From Mycolicibacterium sp. TY81 (lineage in GTDB: Bacteria > Actinomycetota > Actinomycetes > Mycobacteriales > Mycobacteriaceae): a stretch of DNA of 64,000 nt. Position numbers and translations under genes: made by a program. How positions within the stretch are numbered: position 1 is the first letter of the stretch; each line of letters starts with the position of its first letter. The stretch is from positions 806,001 to 870,000 of the forward strand of contig NZ_AP023362.1 in NCBI RefSeq assembly GCF_018326285.1. The letters run 5' to 3'. The notes under the pieces are model-generated. The model made no database searches and was not told the DNA's origin. It was given only the letters and a program-made list of their open reading frames with translations. This document shows, piece after piece, positions 44,095 to 52,304 of this stretch.

Positions 44095-44949
44095 CTAGTC
44101 GCCGCCACCGCCGCAGCCGCCACCGCAACCACCGCCGCAGCTGCTGCCGCCACCACCGCAGCTGCTACCCGAGTCGCTGCTCCCGGAGTCCCAGCTACCG
44201 CTGCCGGCATCCCAGCCGCCGTTGTTGTCGTTCCAGCTGACGTCCTGGCCCTGGCCGGAGTCCGCGAACTGGCTCTGATCGAGGCCCTGCTGGTAGCCCT
44301 GGTCGAATCCCGAGCCGTATCCGGACTCGAAACCCGATGCGCCGTAACTGACTCCGTGCATGCCGTCGAACAGGGCGTCGAACAACAGCACCGAACCCAC
44401 ACCCCACGCCCCGGCGACCAGCGCCGGCTTCCACCACGGCTCGGAGTACCAGCCCTCGGGCACCGGGCGCCCGGCGACCCGGCCGCCGGGGTAGTAATTC
44501 GGTGTGGCGGCCGTCGGGCCCGGTGAGGCCTGAATCTGCCTGCCGCCGAACTGGATTCGGCGGTCCTCGGTGACCGAACCCGCGCCGCGCTGGCCGGCCA
44601 GCTCCTGCAGCGGGGGACCGGGGTCGATGCCCATGGCGGTCCGGGCGGCCCGCACGTAGTACAGCCCTTCCATCGCGCTCTGTTTCGCAAAGGCCGCCTG
44701 CTGGGCGGTGGTGGCCTGCTCGATCTGCGACGCGGCGGCGTTGTAGCGCTCGGACGCGTCGGCCAGGGCCTGGCGTGAGGCGTCATCGGTGCCGGTCAGG
44801 TTGAACACCTGGCCGCCGAGCATCTCGATGACGCGCCGGGCGTCGGCTTTCGCGTTGGCCAGCGCGGCAGCCTTGTTGGCCTTGTTCTGCCTGCTGAACA
44901 GGAAGAACCCAATGGCCGCGATGACGATCAGGATGAGCACGAACTCCAT
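44095..44949 (-). CDS. Membrane-anchored protein with Gly/Ser/Cys-rich tail (DUF1542-like)
   Basis: This 284-residue protein has an N-terminal transmembrane helix (VLILIVIAAIGFFLF), then a helical region of about 90 residues likely to be a coiled coil (alternating A/K/Q, for example DASERYNAAASQIEQ). A proline-rich linker and a second hydrophobic stretch near 175-190 follow. The tail repeats Gly, Ser and Cys (SSCGGGCGGGCGGG). Cys-Gly tails of this kind occur in TPM-domain and metal-linked membrane proteins. Function unknown. It is divergent from the PRPP-synthetase-like gene; the 72-base gap holds a perfect palindrome that might also control this gene. Confidence 0.7.
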   Translation of the reverse strand: MEFVLILIVIAAIGFFLFSRQNKANKAAALANAKADARRVIEMLGGQVFNLTGTDDASRQALADASERYNAAASQIEQATTAQQAAFAKQSAMEGLYYVRAARTAMGIDPGPPLQELAGQRGAGSVTEDRRIQFGGRQIQASPGPTAATPNYYPGGRVAGRPVPEGWYSEPWWKPALVAGAWGVGSVLLFDALFDGMHGVSYGASGFESGYGSGFDQGYQQGLDQSQFADSGQGQDVSWNDNNGGWDAGSGSWDSGSSDSGSSCGGGGSSCGGGCGGGCGGGGD

Positions 44950-44980
44950 GGAGGCAGCTTACCGATGACCACCGTCACAT

Positions 44981-45006
44981 AGATATGGACATTTGCGTCC
45001 ATATCT
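44981..45006. promoter_or_regulatory. Perfect palindrome, candidate operator of the NAD operon
   Basis: Arms agatatggac and gtccatatct (10 bp, no mismatch) flank atttgc. The right arm ends 15 bases before the ATG of the PRPP-synthetase-like gene. The most likely binder is the Nudix-type regulator encoded third in the operon. The AT-rich arms stand out from the surrounding GC-rich sequence. Confidence 0.8.
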
Positions 45007-45021
45007 ATTACGGTCGTCGTC

Positions 45022-45870
45022 ATGAACCTGACATTCCACGTCTTCGACACCGAACGCGGTGCGCTGGCGACCGCACCCGGAATCGTCACCAGCTATCCCG
45101 GTGGCGACACCGCGGTCCGTGAACTGGAACCGCTCGGCCCGGGATTGCGCCCCGTCGCCTGGAACCGTTGCGGTGCAATCGATTACGCCGCGGTCGGGCA
45201 GTGGGCGGCCTTCCACCGCAACCGGTCGGCCGATGCTCCGGTGCTGGTGGCGCCGTACCTGCCGTCGGCCCGCGGTGATCACGACCCGACCGACGACGCC
45301 CGCGTCGCCGCCCGGCTCACCGCCGCGACGGGCGTCGCGCACATCGTGACGGTGGACCCGCACTCACCGGTCTGGGCCGACGAGGCCCGGCGCGGGGGAG
45401 CGGCCGTCACCGTCATCGAGGCCGTGGACCTGGTGGGCTGCGCCGCGCACCACCCGGGTTGGGCGGGCGTCGTCGCACCCGACAAGGGGGCCCGCGACCG
45501 CGCCGGCCGGGTGGCGTCCCGATTGGGTGTGCCGCTGTATGTCGCTGGGAAACAACGCAATCCGGCCAACGGCAAGTTGTCGGGGTTCGTCGCCCCCGAG
45601 GGTCTGCCGGACCGCGGCCGACTGCTGGTGATCGACGACATCTTTGACGGCGGCGGCACCTTCGCCGGGCTGGCCGATGCCATCCGGGCAAGCCGGCCCG
45701 AGCTGGCCCTGCATCTGTGGGTCAGTCACGGTTGCTTCACCGGCCGCTGGCGCGAGAACCTCGCCGGCTACGCCTCCGTCACCAGCACCGACTCCCGCGC
45801 CACGCCCGACGGTGTGCACGTCCAGCCGCTGGAACCGTTCATCGTCCGCGCACTGACCACCTTGACCTGA
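45022..45870 (+). CDS. PRPP-synthetase-like protein (Prs/Adps type)
   Basis: This 282-residue protein has the phosphoribosyltransferase fold of ribose-phosphate pyrophosphokinase but is shorter than housekeeping Prs (about 320). The PRPP loop is VIDDIFDGGGTF (about residues 204-215). Other family segments are divergent: YLPSARGDHDPTDDAR replaces the YARQDRK region and TVDPHSPVW replaces the DLHAxQ region. It should pyrophosphorylate a ribose-5-phosphate-type substrate. Paired with NadV it could feed PRPP, or, by analogy with phage pairs, make ADP-ribose pyrophosphate. It is the first gene of the operon, 11 bases before nadV. Confidence 0.75.
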   Translation: MNLTFHVFDTERGALATAPGIVTSYPGGDTAVRELEPLGPGLRPVAWNRCGAIDYAAVGQWAAFHRNRSADAPVLVAPYLPSARGDHDPTDDARVAARLTAATGVAHIVTVDPHSPVWADEARRGGAAVTVIEAVDLVGCAAHHPGWAGVVAPDKGARDRAGRVASRLGVPLYVAGKQRNPANGKLSGFVAPEGLPDRGRLLVIDDIFDGGGTFAGLADAIRASRPELALHLWVSHGCFTGRWRENLAGYASVTSTDSRATPDGVHVQPLEPFIVRALTTLT

Positions 45871-45881
45871 GGACTTTCCCA

Positions 45882-47420
45882 ATGACCATCGAAGCAACCA
45901 CCACGTACCGGCCGGAAACCATTGCGGCCCTGGACGTCCTGATGGACACCGACGCCTACAAGCTGGACCACCGGCGCCAGTACCCGGCCGGCACCGAGTA
46001 CGTCTACTCCAACCTGACGGCCCGCGGAAGCCGCATCCCCGGCGTGAGCTGGACGGCGTTCTTCGGCCTGCAGGCGTACCTGCGCGACCTGAATCAGCGG
46101 TGGAACGCATTCTTCGCCGCCGACATCGACGAGGTGTGCCGAGCCTACGTGGAGCGGGTCACCCAGGTGTTGGGGCCCAACGACGTTGGCGCCGAACACA
46201 TCCGGCAGCTGCACGCGTACGGCAGACTGCCGCTGCGGGTGCGCGCGCTGCCGGAGGGCACCATCGTCCCGGTCGGCGTCCCGTACCTGACCGTCGAGAA
46301 CACCGCGCCCGAATTCTTCTGGCTGACCAACTACATCGAGACCGAGATGTCGGCCGCGCTGTGGCAGCCCATCACGTCGGCGACCACCGCGTGGCGCAAC
46401 CGGACGCTGCTGGACGCCCGCGCGCGCGACACCGGCGCCGACCCGGCCGTCGTCGACTGGCAGGGGCACGACTTCTCCTTCCGGGGCATGGCCGGCAGCG
46501 CGGCCGCCGCCGCCTCGGGTGCCGCGCACCTGTTGGCGTTCACCGGCACCGACTGCCTGCCCGCACTGGGCTGGATCGACCGGAACTACCCGGGCTCGCC
46601 CGAGGGCACCGTGATCGGCGGCAGCGTGCCGGCCACCGAGCACAGCGTCATGTGCGCGGGCACCCGGGACGACGAGGTCGCCACGTTCGCACGGCTGCTG
46701 GACCTGTACCCGACCGGCATCGTGTCCATCGTCAGCGACACCTGGGACCTGTGGCACGTCTGCACCGGAATCCTGCCCGCGCTGAAAGACACGATCATCG
46801 CGCGCGACGGCAAGGTGGTGATCCGCCCGGACAGCGGTGACCCCGAACGCATCCTGTGCGGCGACCCACAGGCCCCGGTCGGCAGCCCTGCCAACAAGGG
46901 CGTGGTGAACCTGCTGTGGGAGGTGTTCGGCGGCACCGTCAATGCGGCCGGCTACCGGGAACTGGATCCGCACATCGGCGTCATCTACGGCGACTCGATC
47001 ACCCACGACCGGGCCGACGCCATCACCGCCAACCTGGCGGCCCAGTGCTACGTGTCCACCACGCCGGTGCTCGGATTCGGTTCGTACACATACCAATACG
47101 TCACGCGCGACACGTTCTCCATCGCGATGAAGGCCACCTGGGTGCAGATCGACGGTCGCGGCCGGGACATCGCCAAGGCGCCGGTCACCGACCCGGGCAA
47201 GCGCAGCGCACGGGGCCGGTTGGCGGTCATCCGCGACGAGCGGGGGCGCCTGACGTTGGTGCAGGGCGCGGCCGGTGTCGTCGAGACGACGGCCGCCATG
47301 CGGACGGTGTTCGAGGACGGCGTCGTCGTCAACCCGGTGACCTTCGCGGAGGTGCGCGCTACCGTGCGACGTGAGTGGGCGGCATACGCCGCCGGCGAGG
47401 AGGACGCCCGTCATGGCTGA
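45882..47420 (+). CDS. nadV: Nicotinamide phosphoribosyltransferase (NadV/NAMPT family)
   Basis: This 512-residue NAPRTase-fold enzyme joins nicotinamide to a phosphoribosyl donor, giving NMN and allowing NAD+ salvage without deamidation. The opening LMDTDAYKLDHRRQYP and the active-site segment VIRPDSGDP match NAMPT. GDSITHDRADAI and FGSYTYQYVTRDTF follow. Family members in phage NAD+-reconstitution operons use ADP-ribose pyrophosphate instead of PRPP, and sequence alone cannot decide between these here. Mycobacteria normally recycle nicotinamide through PncA, so this is a bypass. The stop overlaps the next start. Confidence 0.85.
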   Translation: MTIEATTTYRPETIAALDVLMDTDAYKLDHRRQYPAGTEYVYSNLTARGSRIPGVSWTAFFGLQAYLRDLNQRWNAFFAADIDEVCRAYVERVTQVLGPNDVGAEHIRQLHAYGRLPLRVRALPEGTIVPVGVPYLTVENTAPEFFWLTNYIETEMSAALWQPITSATTAWRNRTLLDARARDTGADPAVVDWQGHDFSFRGMAGSAAAAASGAAHLLAFTGTDCLPALGWIDRNYPGSPEGTVIGGSVPATEHSVMCAGTRDDEVATFARLLDLYPTGIVSIVSDTWDLWHVCTGILPALKDTIIARDGKVVIRPDSGDPERILCGDPQAPVGSPANKGVVNLLWEVFGGTVNAAGYRELDPHIGVIYGDSITHDRADAITANLAAQCYVSTTPVLGFGSYTYQYVTRDTFSIAMKATWVQIDGRGRDIAKAPVTDPGKRSARGRLAVIRDERGRLTLVQGAAGVVETTAAMRTVFEDGVVVNPVTFAEVRATVRREWAAYAAGEEDARHG

Positions 47421-48051
47421 GTCGCCGGCCACCTGGCTGAGCGTCGACGTTGTCGCGGTGAGCCCCGGCGACGAGCCGGGGCTCATCCTCGCGCGTCGAC
47501 AGCGTCAACCTCATCAGGGTGACTGGGCGCTACCCGGTGTGGTGCTCGATGCGGCCAACGGCGAGACGGTCGCGGCGGCGGCGCACCGCGCGCTGCGGGA
47601 CCGGGCCGGCGCCGAGCCGATCGAGGGGCCGCCGACGGTGGCCCTCGTCGTGTCCGACCCGCAGCGCGACGAGCGTGGCCACACCGTGTCACTGGTGAAC
47701 GTGATGCGCGCGCAACCCGGCGACGACGACGTTCTCGTGGTGCGCACCGGCGAACCCGTGCCACCGCTGCCCTTCGGACACAACGCGATGATCAGGGACA
47801 CCGCGGCGACGGTGTCGCAGCGACTGTTGTCGGACCCCGCGACCGTCGCGGCGATGTTCGGCGCCGGCTGCACGGCCGGTGAGGTCTGCGAGCTGACCGA
47901 GCTGCTGTTCCACCTGTCCGGCGGCACGGGAGCCGAGCCGATTCCGTTGGCGGCGATGCGGCGCCGGCTGGAACGGGCGCCGCTGTTCACCCCGGACGGC
48001 AGCCGGCCCGCGCACACCCGGCCGGTGACGGTGTACCGGGTCGCCGGATAA
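47413..48051 (+). CDS. Nudix-domain transcriptional regulator, NrtR-like
   Basis: In this 212-residue protein, residues 1-140 form a Nudix fold with a degenerate Nudix box (ALPGVVLDAANGETVAAAAH then RALRDRAG). The conserved REUxEE acidic residues are mostly lost, as in NrtR regulators that sense ADP-ribose instead of hydrolysing it. The C-terminal 60 residues (ELTELLF, then AAMRRRLERAPLF) fit the NrtR winged-helix domain. It is third in the prs-nadV operon, overlapping nadV by 8 bases. The palindrome at 44981-45006 is the probable binding site. Assignment rests on architecture and context. Confidence 0.7.
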   Translation: MAESPATWLSVDVVAVSPGDEPGLILARRQRQPHQGDWALPGVVLDAANGETVAAAAHRALRDRAGAEPIEGPPTVALVVSDPQRDERGHTVSLVNVMRAQPGDDDVLVVRTGEPVPPLPFGHNAMIRDTAATVSQRLLSDPATVAAMFGAGCTAGEVCELTELLFHLSGGTGAEPIPLAAMRRRLERAPLFTPDGSRPAHTRPVTVYRVAG

Positions 48052-48228
48052 ACGTCTACTGCGTAAACGCTGGCAAATTGCTGGGGCATATGGGTGGGCG
48101 CGGTGCGCGGCGCGCACGTTACGTTCCTGTGAACACGCCACCGACCTGGGAAAATGGTTTCACTATGAGTCGCGACCTGCTGATTTACGGGATACGCTCC
48201 CGGCACCCTGCTGGGAGGAGATCGACTT

Positions 48229-48789
48229 ATGGCAGACGCAGAGACCGAACCGGTGGCAAACGCTCACACCGCATCGGCACCGACGGGCTGGTTCACCACC
48301 GACACCGGCAAGGTGCTGATAATCGGGGGCGGTGCTGTCCTCATCTTGTTGATCCTGTTGGGGATCGGATCGCTCGCCGGATTCAAGATCCCGCCGCCCG
48401 CGCCTGAGCCCCCGGCCACCCCCACCAGCTCGACCACGTCGGCTCCCGCCGCCACATCGTCGGCCTCGACGACCACCACACCGGCCCCGGCACCTGCGCC
48501 TGCCCCGGCCCCCACGCCGACGACGACCGCGCCCCCGAGCCCCGCGCCCGCGCCACCGACCCGTCCCTCGACGGCGACGACCCAGGCTCCTACGACCTAC
48601 ACGCCGCCCGCCCGGCAGTACACGCCACCGGCCAGCGCACCGGCCCCGGCGCCTCCGCCCGCCGCGTCACCGTCGGCCACCGCGACCGCGACCGCGAGCT
48701 CGGAAGCCCCCGCCCCGGCCAATCCGCCGCAGTTCAACGTCATTCGCACGACCAACGGCGTGGCGCGGCCGATTCCGGGTAGCAGCTAG
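48229..48789 (+). CDS. Single-span membrane protein with Pro/Ala/Thr-rich outer domain
   Basis: This 186-residue protein has a short cytoplasmic N-terminus, one transmembrane helix near residues 29-49 (VLIIGGGAVLILLILLGIG) and a low-complexity tail rich in Pro, Ala, Thr and Ser, ending NGVARPIPGSS. Such tails span the mycobacterial cell wall and are often glycosylated. A strong ribosome site (gggaggag) precedes ATG 48229. No catalytic domain is visible. The 177-base upstream gap from the regulator gene presumably holds its promoter. Confidence 0.7.
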   Translation: MADAETEPVANAHTASAPTGWFTTDTGKVLIIGGGAVLILLILLGIGSLAGFKIPPPAPEPPATPTSSTTSAPAATSSASTTTTPAPAPAPAPAPTPTTTAPPSPAPAPPTRPSTATTQAPTTYTPPARQYTPPASAPAPAPPPAASPSATATATASSEAPAPANPPQFNVIRTTNGVARPIPGSS

Positions 48790-48846
48790 GCGAGCGGGGA
48801 GACCCGAGCGCACAAACAAAGCTGCACGGCCGTTAATGTTGGTGAA

Positions 48847-49254
48847 GTGTCACAGCAACTTCCCAGCATTACGGTGTCCCCGTCGTGGCAGAAGCGGTTC
48901 GACTTCTTCAACGCCTACGGTCTGCCGAACTCGACGCCGGAGTCCAAGGCCGCCTACAAGGCCCTGACGTTCCTGGAGCGGGTGAAGCTCACTTCGAACA
49001 TCCTGGCTTTCCTGTTCGGCCCCATCTACTTCTTCGTCAAGGGCATGTGGCGCAAGGGGCTGACGCTGCTCGGGATATTCGTGGCGGTGGAGGTGGTGCT
49101 CGTCGTCCTCAACGTGTCGGATTCCCTCGCCCGTGCCATCGGATTCGGTCTTGCCGCCATCGGTATGTCGACCGCGAACTACGCGTACTACCTGCACGTG
49201 GTGCGGGGGAGCCAGTCCTGGAACCTGTTCGAGGGGCACGGCCGGCAGCGCTAG
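48847..49254 (+). CDS. DUF2628-family membrane protein
   Basis: This 135-residue protein begins with a soluble helix (SWQKRFDFFNAYG) followed by LTSNILAFLFGPIYFFVKGMWRKG (the DUF2628 core) and two more hydrophobic helices. The family is small, widespread and of unknown function. The GTG start at 48847 lacks a strong Shine-Dalgarno. It is the last conserved host gene before the mobile island; the first IS fragment begins within about 20 bases of its stop. Confidence 0.75.
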   Translation: MSQQLPSITVSPSWQKRFDFFNAYGLPNSTPESKAAYKALTFLERVKLTSNILAFLFGPIYFFVKGMWRKGLTLLGIFVAVEVVLVVLNVSDSLARAIGFGLAAIGMSTANYAYYLHVVRGSQSWNLFEGHGRQR

Positions 49255-49273
49255 GAGTCTGCTGAATTAATCG

Positions 49274-49627
49274 GTGTGGCGGCCGGGGTTGACCTGGGAT
49301 TTCGCTGATAATTGGTGGGTGCAGGGTCGCTCTGATGATCAGCGTGAGTTGTTGGATGCCGAATCGGTTGCCGGGCATCTTCTGAAGCCCGACAGCGTGT
49401 TTGCGTTCCTGGCCGCTCATCGCCACGAGCTGTTCCCGGAGGAGATGTTCGCTGATCTGTTCCCGTCACGGCGGGGGCGACCCAGCGTGCCGGCCGAGGT
49501 GATGGCCTCGGTGATCACGCTGCAGGCCCTGCACGGGCTCTCCGACAACGAGACGGTGGATGCGGTCACCTTCGATCTGCGGTGGAAAGCCGCGTGCGGG
49601 CTGCCGGTCACCGCGCCGGCGTTTCAC
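49274..49627 (+). pseudogene. IS1182-family transposase, N-terminal fragment
   Basis: The fragment encodes about 118 residues of the DUF772-type N-terminus (RPGLTWDFADNWWV, LFPSRRGRPSVPAEVMASV, FDLRWKAACGLPV). The match stops abruptly at 49627, exactly where the ISL3 terminus begins, so the rest of the gene was lost. No other part of this transposase is seen in the window. The fragment cannot encode an active enzyme. Confidence 0.85.
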
Positions 49628-49702
49628 GGCTCTTCATGATTGAGGGTGTAGAACGGTCAGCTGCTGTCGGCCTGTGATTGGGGTGTCTGGTTGGCTGGGT
49701 GT

Positions 49703-50443
49703 GTGCCGGAGGAGAAGCGGAAGAGTAAGAGGAAGAGCGCGGTGTCCGGGGGTGGTGTGGACCTGTCGATGCTGCAACAGCTGATGGCCGATGCTGGCCG
49801 GGATTTGTTCGCGGGAGTGTTCGATGAACCGACACCCGAGGTGGGAGCTGTGCCGGAGCGTGTGCGGGGTTTCCGGGTGCGGGTCGACCTGATGTACGCC
49901 AAGCCGCCGATCTGGCGTCGTCTGGTCCTGCCGGGTGACCTCGTGCTCGATGAGCTGCATGACGTGCTGCAGGTTGCGATGGGCTGGCAGGACGGTCATC
50001 TGCATAAGTTCGGTGTCGGGGCGGACCGGCGTACCCGTGCCTACTTCGTCACCAGATTTGATCTCAGCGAAGGCGACGACGGTCTCGTCGAGGACGGTGT
50101 GCGCCTGGATCAGGTGGTCTCCGGTAAGGGCGACCGGTTGTTCTATGACTACGACTTCGGCGACGGATGGGAGCACGTGCTGGTGGTCGAAGACGTTCTC
50201 GATGATCCACCTTCGGCTCCGGTGTGCCTGGCGGGCAAGATGGCCTGCCCGCCGGAGGATTGTGGTGGCTTGGGCGGCTATGAGGAATTGGCTGCGTGGG
50301 TTCGTGGCGGGTACGACCCGCGGGCAACACCGATGGGGCTGGGTGCGCAGGAGATGCGCGACTGGCTGCCCCGAGGCTGGCACCCCGATCGTTTCTCGGT
50401 GACCGAGACCAATGACGCTCTGGCCGCGTCGAATATGCGTTGA
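49703..50443 (+). CDS. pRiA4b ORF-3-like protein carried by the ISL3 element
   Basis: This 246-residue member of the plasmid pRiA4b ORF-3 family has the domain blocks VDLMYAKPPIWRRLVLPGD, MGWQDGHLHKF and FYDYDFGDGWEHVL. The family has no proven activity; it is often found in or beside transposons and plasmids. The N-terminal 50 residues are basic (EEKRKSKRKS). The GTG at 49703 is chosen; a TTG four codons upstream is open too. It ends seven bases before the convergent transposase and lies wholly inside the inverted repeats, so it travels with the element. It is intact, unlike the transposase. Confidence 0.75.
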   Translation: MPEEKRKSKRKSAVSGGGVDLSMLQQLMADAGRDLFAGVFDEPTPEVGAVPERVRGFRVRVDLMYAKPPIWRRLVLPGDLVLDELHDVLQVAMGWQDGHLHKFGVGADRRTRAYFVTRFDLSEGDDGLVEDGVRLDQVVSGKGDRLFYDYDFGDGWEHVLVVEDVLDDPPSAPVCLAGKMACPPEDCGGLGGYEELAAWVRGGYDPRATPMGLGAQEMRDWLPRGWHPDRFSVTETNDALAASNMR

Positions 50444-50450
50444 GGACTCT

Positions 50451-51776
50451 TCACTGCCGAGGTGCAAGGAGCTGAGTTCGGAAGCCTCCGGTCTCGAGCA
50501 GTGACCGGGCGATGTAGTTGGTGAGGTTGCGGAAGCCCAGCGCGGATCCGCGCAGGTGTTCGAGGCGGCCGTTGATCGCTTCGGTGGGCCCGTTGGAGGT
50601 GCCGGGGCGGTCGAAGTAGGCCAGCACGTCGGCGGCACGCTTCTTCAGGGTCCGTCCCAGGGTGATCAGTTCGGTCAGCGGCTTGGGAACGCCGGTGCTC
50701 AGCGTGGTGATCAGCGCCGCCATCATCGTGCGGCCTTTCGTGCGGTCGGGTTCACGATACGCGGCCACGGTGCGCTGATACATCTGCCAGGTGGCCTCGA
50801 CTTCTGCGTGGGCGTCGGCGGCGAACAAGGCGGCCAGCCGGGTGCGCTGGCGGTCGGTGAGCAGATCGGCACCGGTGTGCAGGGTGCGTCGGCAGGTGTA
50901 GAGCGGGTCGGACTTGCGGCCGCGGTGCCCACATGTCGCCAGCTGCACCCGGCGGCGGCACTCATCGAGGGCGTTGCCAGCCAGGCGCACCACGTGGAAA
51001 GGGTCCATCACCGTCGCCGCCTCGGGCAGTTCCTCGGCGGTAGCGGTCTTGAACCCGGAGAAGCCATCCATAGCAACAACGTCCACGCCGTCACGCCAGT
51101 CCTGCGGCCGCTCGGCCAACCAGTCCTGAAACGCCTTTTTTTGAGCGACCCTCGACCATGTCGAGCAGCCGAGCCGGACCGGTCCCGTCACGCACAGGGG
51201 GTGAGATCGATGATGACGGTGACGTACCTGTCACCGCGACGGGTGTGCCGCCAGACGTGCTCATCGACGCCGATCACCGCCACGCCGTCGAAACGGGCCG
51301 GATCGGCGATCAGCACCCGTCGGCCTTCTGCCAGCACCGCGTTGTTGGCGGTGTTCCACGACACCGCGAGCGCTTCGGCGATGCGAGCCACGGATAGATG
51401 CTGGCAGACAATGGCTTCCAGCGCCCACCGCAGAGCACGCCGCGACAGCTTGGCACGTGGTTCGGCCATCCTGGTGGTGTCTTGTCGCCACACGTGGGCG
51501 CAGCCGGCGCACCGGTAGCGACGGATGGTCACCAGCAGTGTGGTGGGGGCGCCACCCGAACGGCTCATGGGCCAGAGTACGGGTGAGGCTGTCGCGTGGG
51601 ATGCCTTCTTCGCCGCAGCGACGACACCACCGGTCCTCGTCGGTCACCCGGCACGCCAGCACAGCACGGCCGGGCTCAAGGCGTTGTCCGGTCACCTGCA
51701 GCCCAAGTTCGTCGAGGCGGCAGAAAGTCGTCAGGTCAGCGCAGGCGAAGCCCGCCCGACCGGTAGCGTCAGGCAC
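50451..51776 (-). pseudogene. ISL3-family transposase, three homopolymer frameshifts
   Basis: The protein can be reconstructed from ATG 51776. It has an N-terminal zinc-binding part (CRVTDEDRWCRRCG, then CAGCAHVW), a helix-turn-helix (VARIAEALAVSWNTANNAV), and the DDE core with GVDEHVW, VAMDGFSGF, MDPFHVVRLAG and a C-terminal Glu in GPTEAINGRL. Three extra bases break it: a fifth G on the plus strand at 51547-51551, a fifth G at 51197-51201, and a seventh T at 51136-51142. Removing one base from each run restores a single frame. No stop or missense damage is apparent otherwise. Confidence 0.85.
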
Positions 51777-51886
51777 GTCGAGGTCTTTCGGATGAGGAGT
51801 GTAGGAACCCTCATTTTCGAGAGACCTCGACCTCTATCCCGGCAACGACGCGCCAACCACCTCTACACCCTCATCTGTGAAGAGCC

Positions 51887-52304
51887 GGTATGAAGAGATG
51901 ATCGACGCGGTCATCGGGCATTTATACCGCCACCGAGTTGGAGTCTCGACTTGGATGGCAAAAATATTTGCCAGTGTTTCCTGAATTTCTCCATGAATCG
52001 TCGTTGAGCTGCTGATTCTAGGTTAAATGCATACGGCATTCGACATTGCGGTAATTTGCATCGAATTGGCAGGAAACTCCCAGAATTAGTGGTGGTCAAT
52101 ATGGCGGTAAGTGGAATTTACCGACCGCCACGCCAGGGATGAACTTCGGTTGATGAGGCAAAGTTGCTATAGACGGAAACCGTCCGCGCTCGCGCTCGCT
52201 GGTGCTTCGGTTCGGAGGCTCCCCGTGTCATGCGACGCCACACCGGAACCGTTGGCACGGCGCAAGCGGGTCAAGTCCACCCACGTGGTGTACGACGTCG
52301 TCGT
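51887..52304. other. AT-richer gap between ISL3 and IS256 elements
   Basis: No gene is supported. Bases 51910-52110 are markedly richer in A and T than the rest of the window (for example tggcaaaaatatttgcca near 51955). Two small open frames (about 62-65 codons) lack ribosome sites and family features. The stretch looks like a remnant of foreign DNA. Confidence 0.55.

Larger units (their letters stand above)
49628..51886 (-). mobile_element. ISL3-family element with passenger gene, 2259 bp
   Basis: Inverted termini of 25 bp lie at 49628-49652 and 51862-51886 (both start GGCTCTTCA and share TGAGGGTGTAGA, 21 of 25 matching). Inside are a plus-strand pRiA4b ORF-3 gene and a minus-strand transposase. 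The left flank is an IS1182 fragment, but the right flank does not continue IS1182 and no 8-bp target repeat is present (cgtttcac versus ggtatgaa). A deletion or recombination therefore followed insertion. Confidence 0.85.

Noticed and set aside
47413..48051. Catalytic Nudix hydrolase
   Set aside because: The Nudix box lacks most acidic catalytic residues and the C-terminal helical part fits a DNA-binding domain, so a regulator is the better call.
49255..49660. Second attachment-site copy of the tRNA-Gly 3' end at the left of the island
   Set aside because: No stretch resembling gagcgggcgacgggaatcg was seen there; the junction is IS1182 sequence instead.
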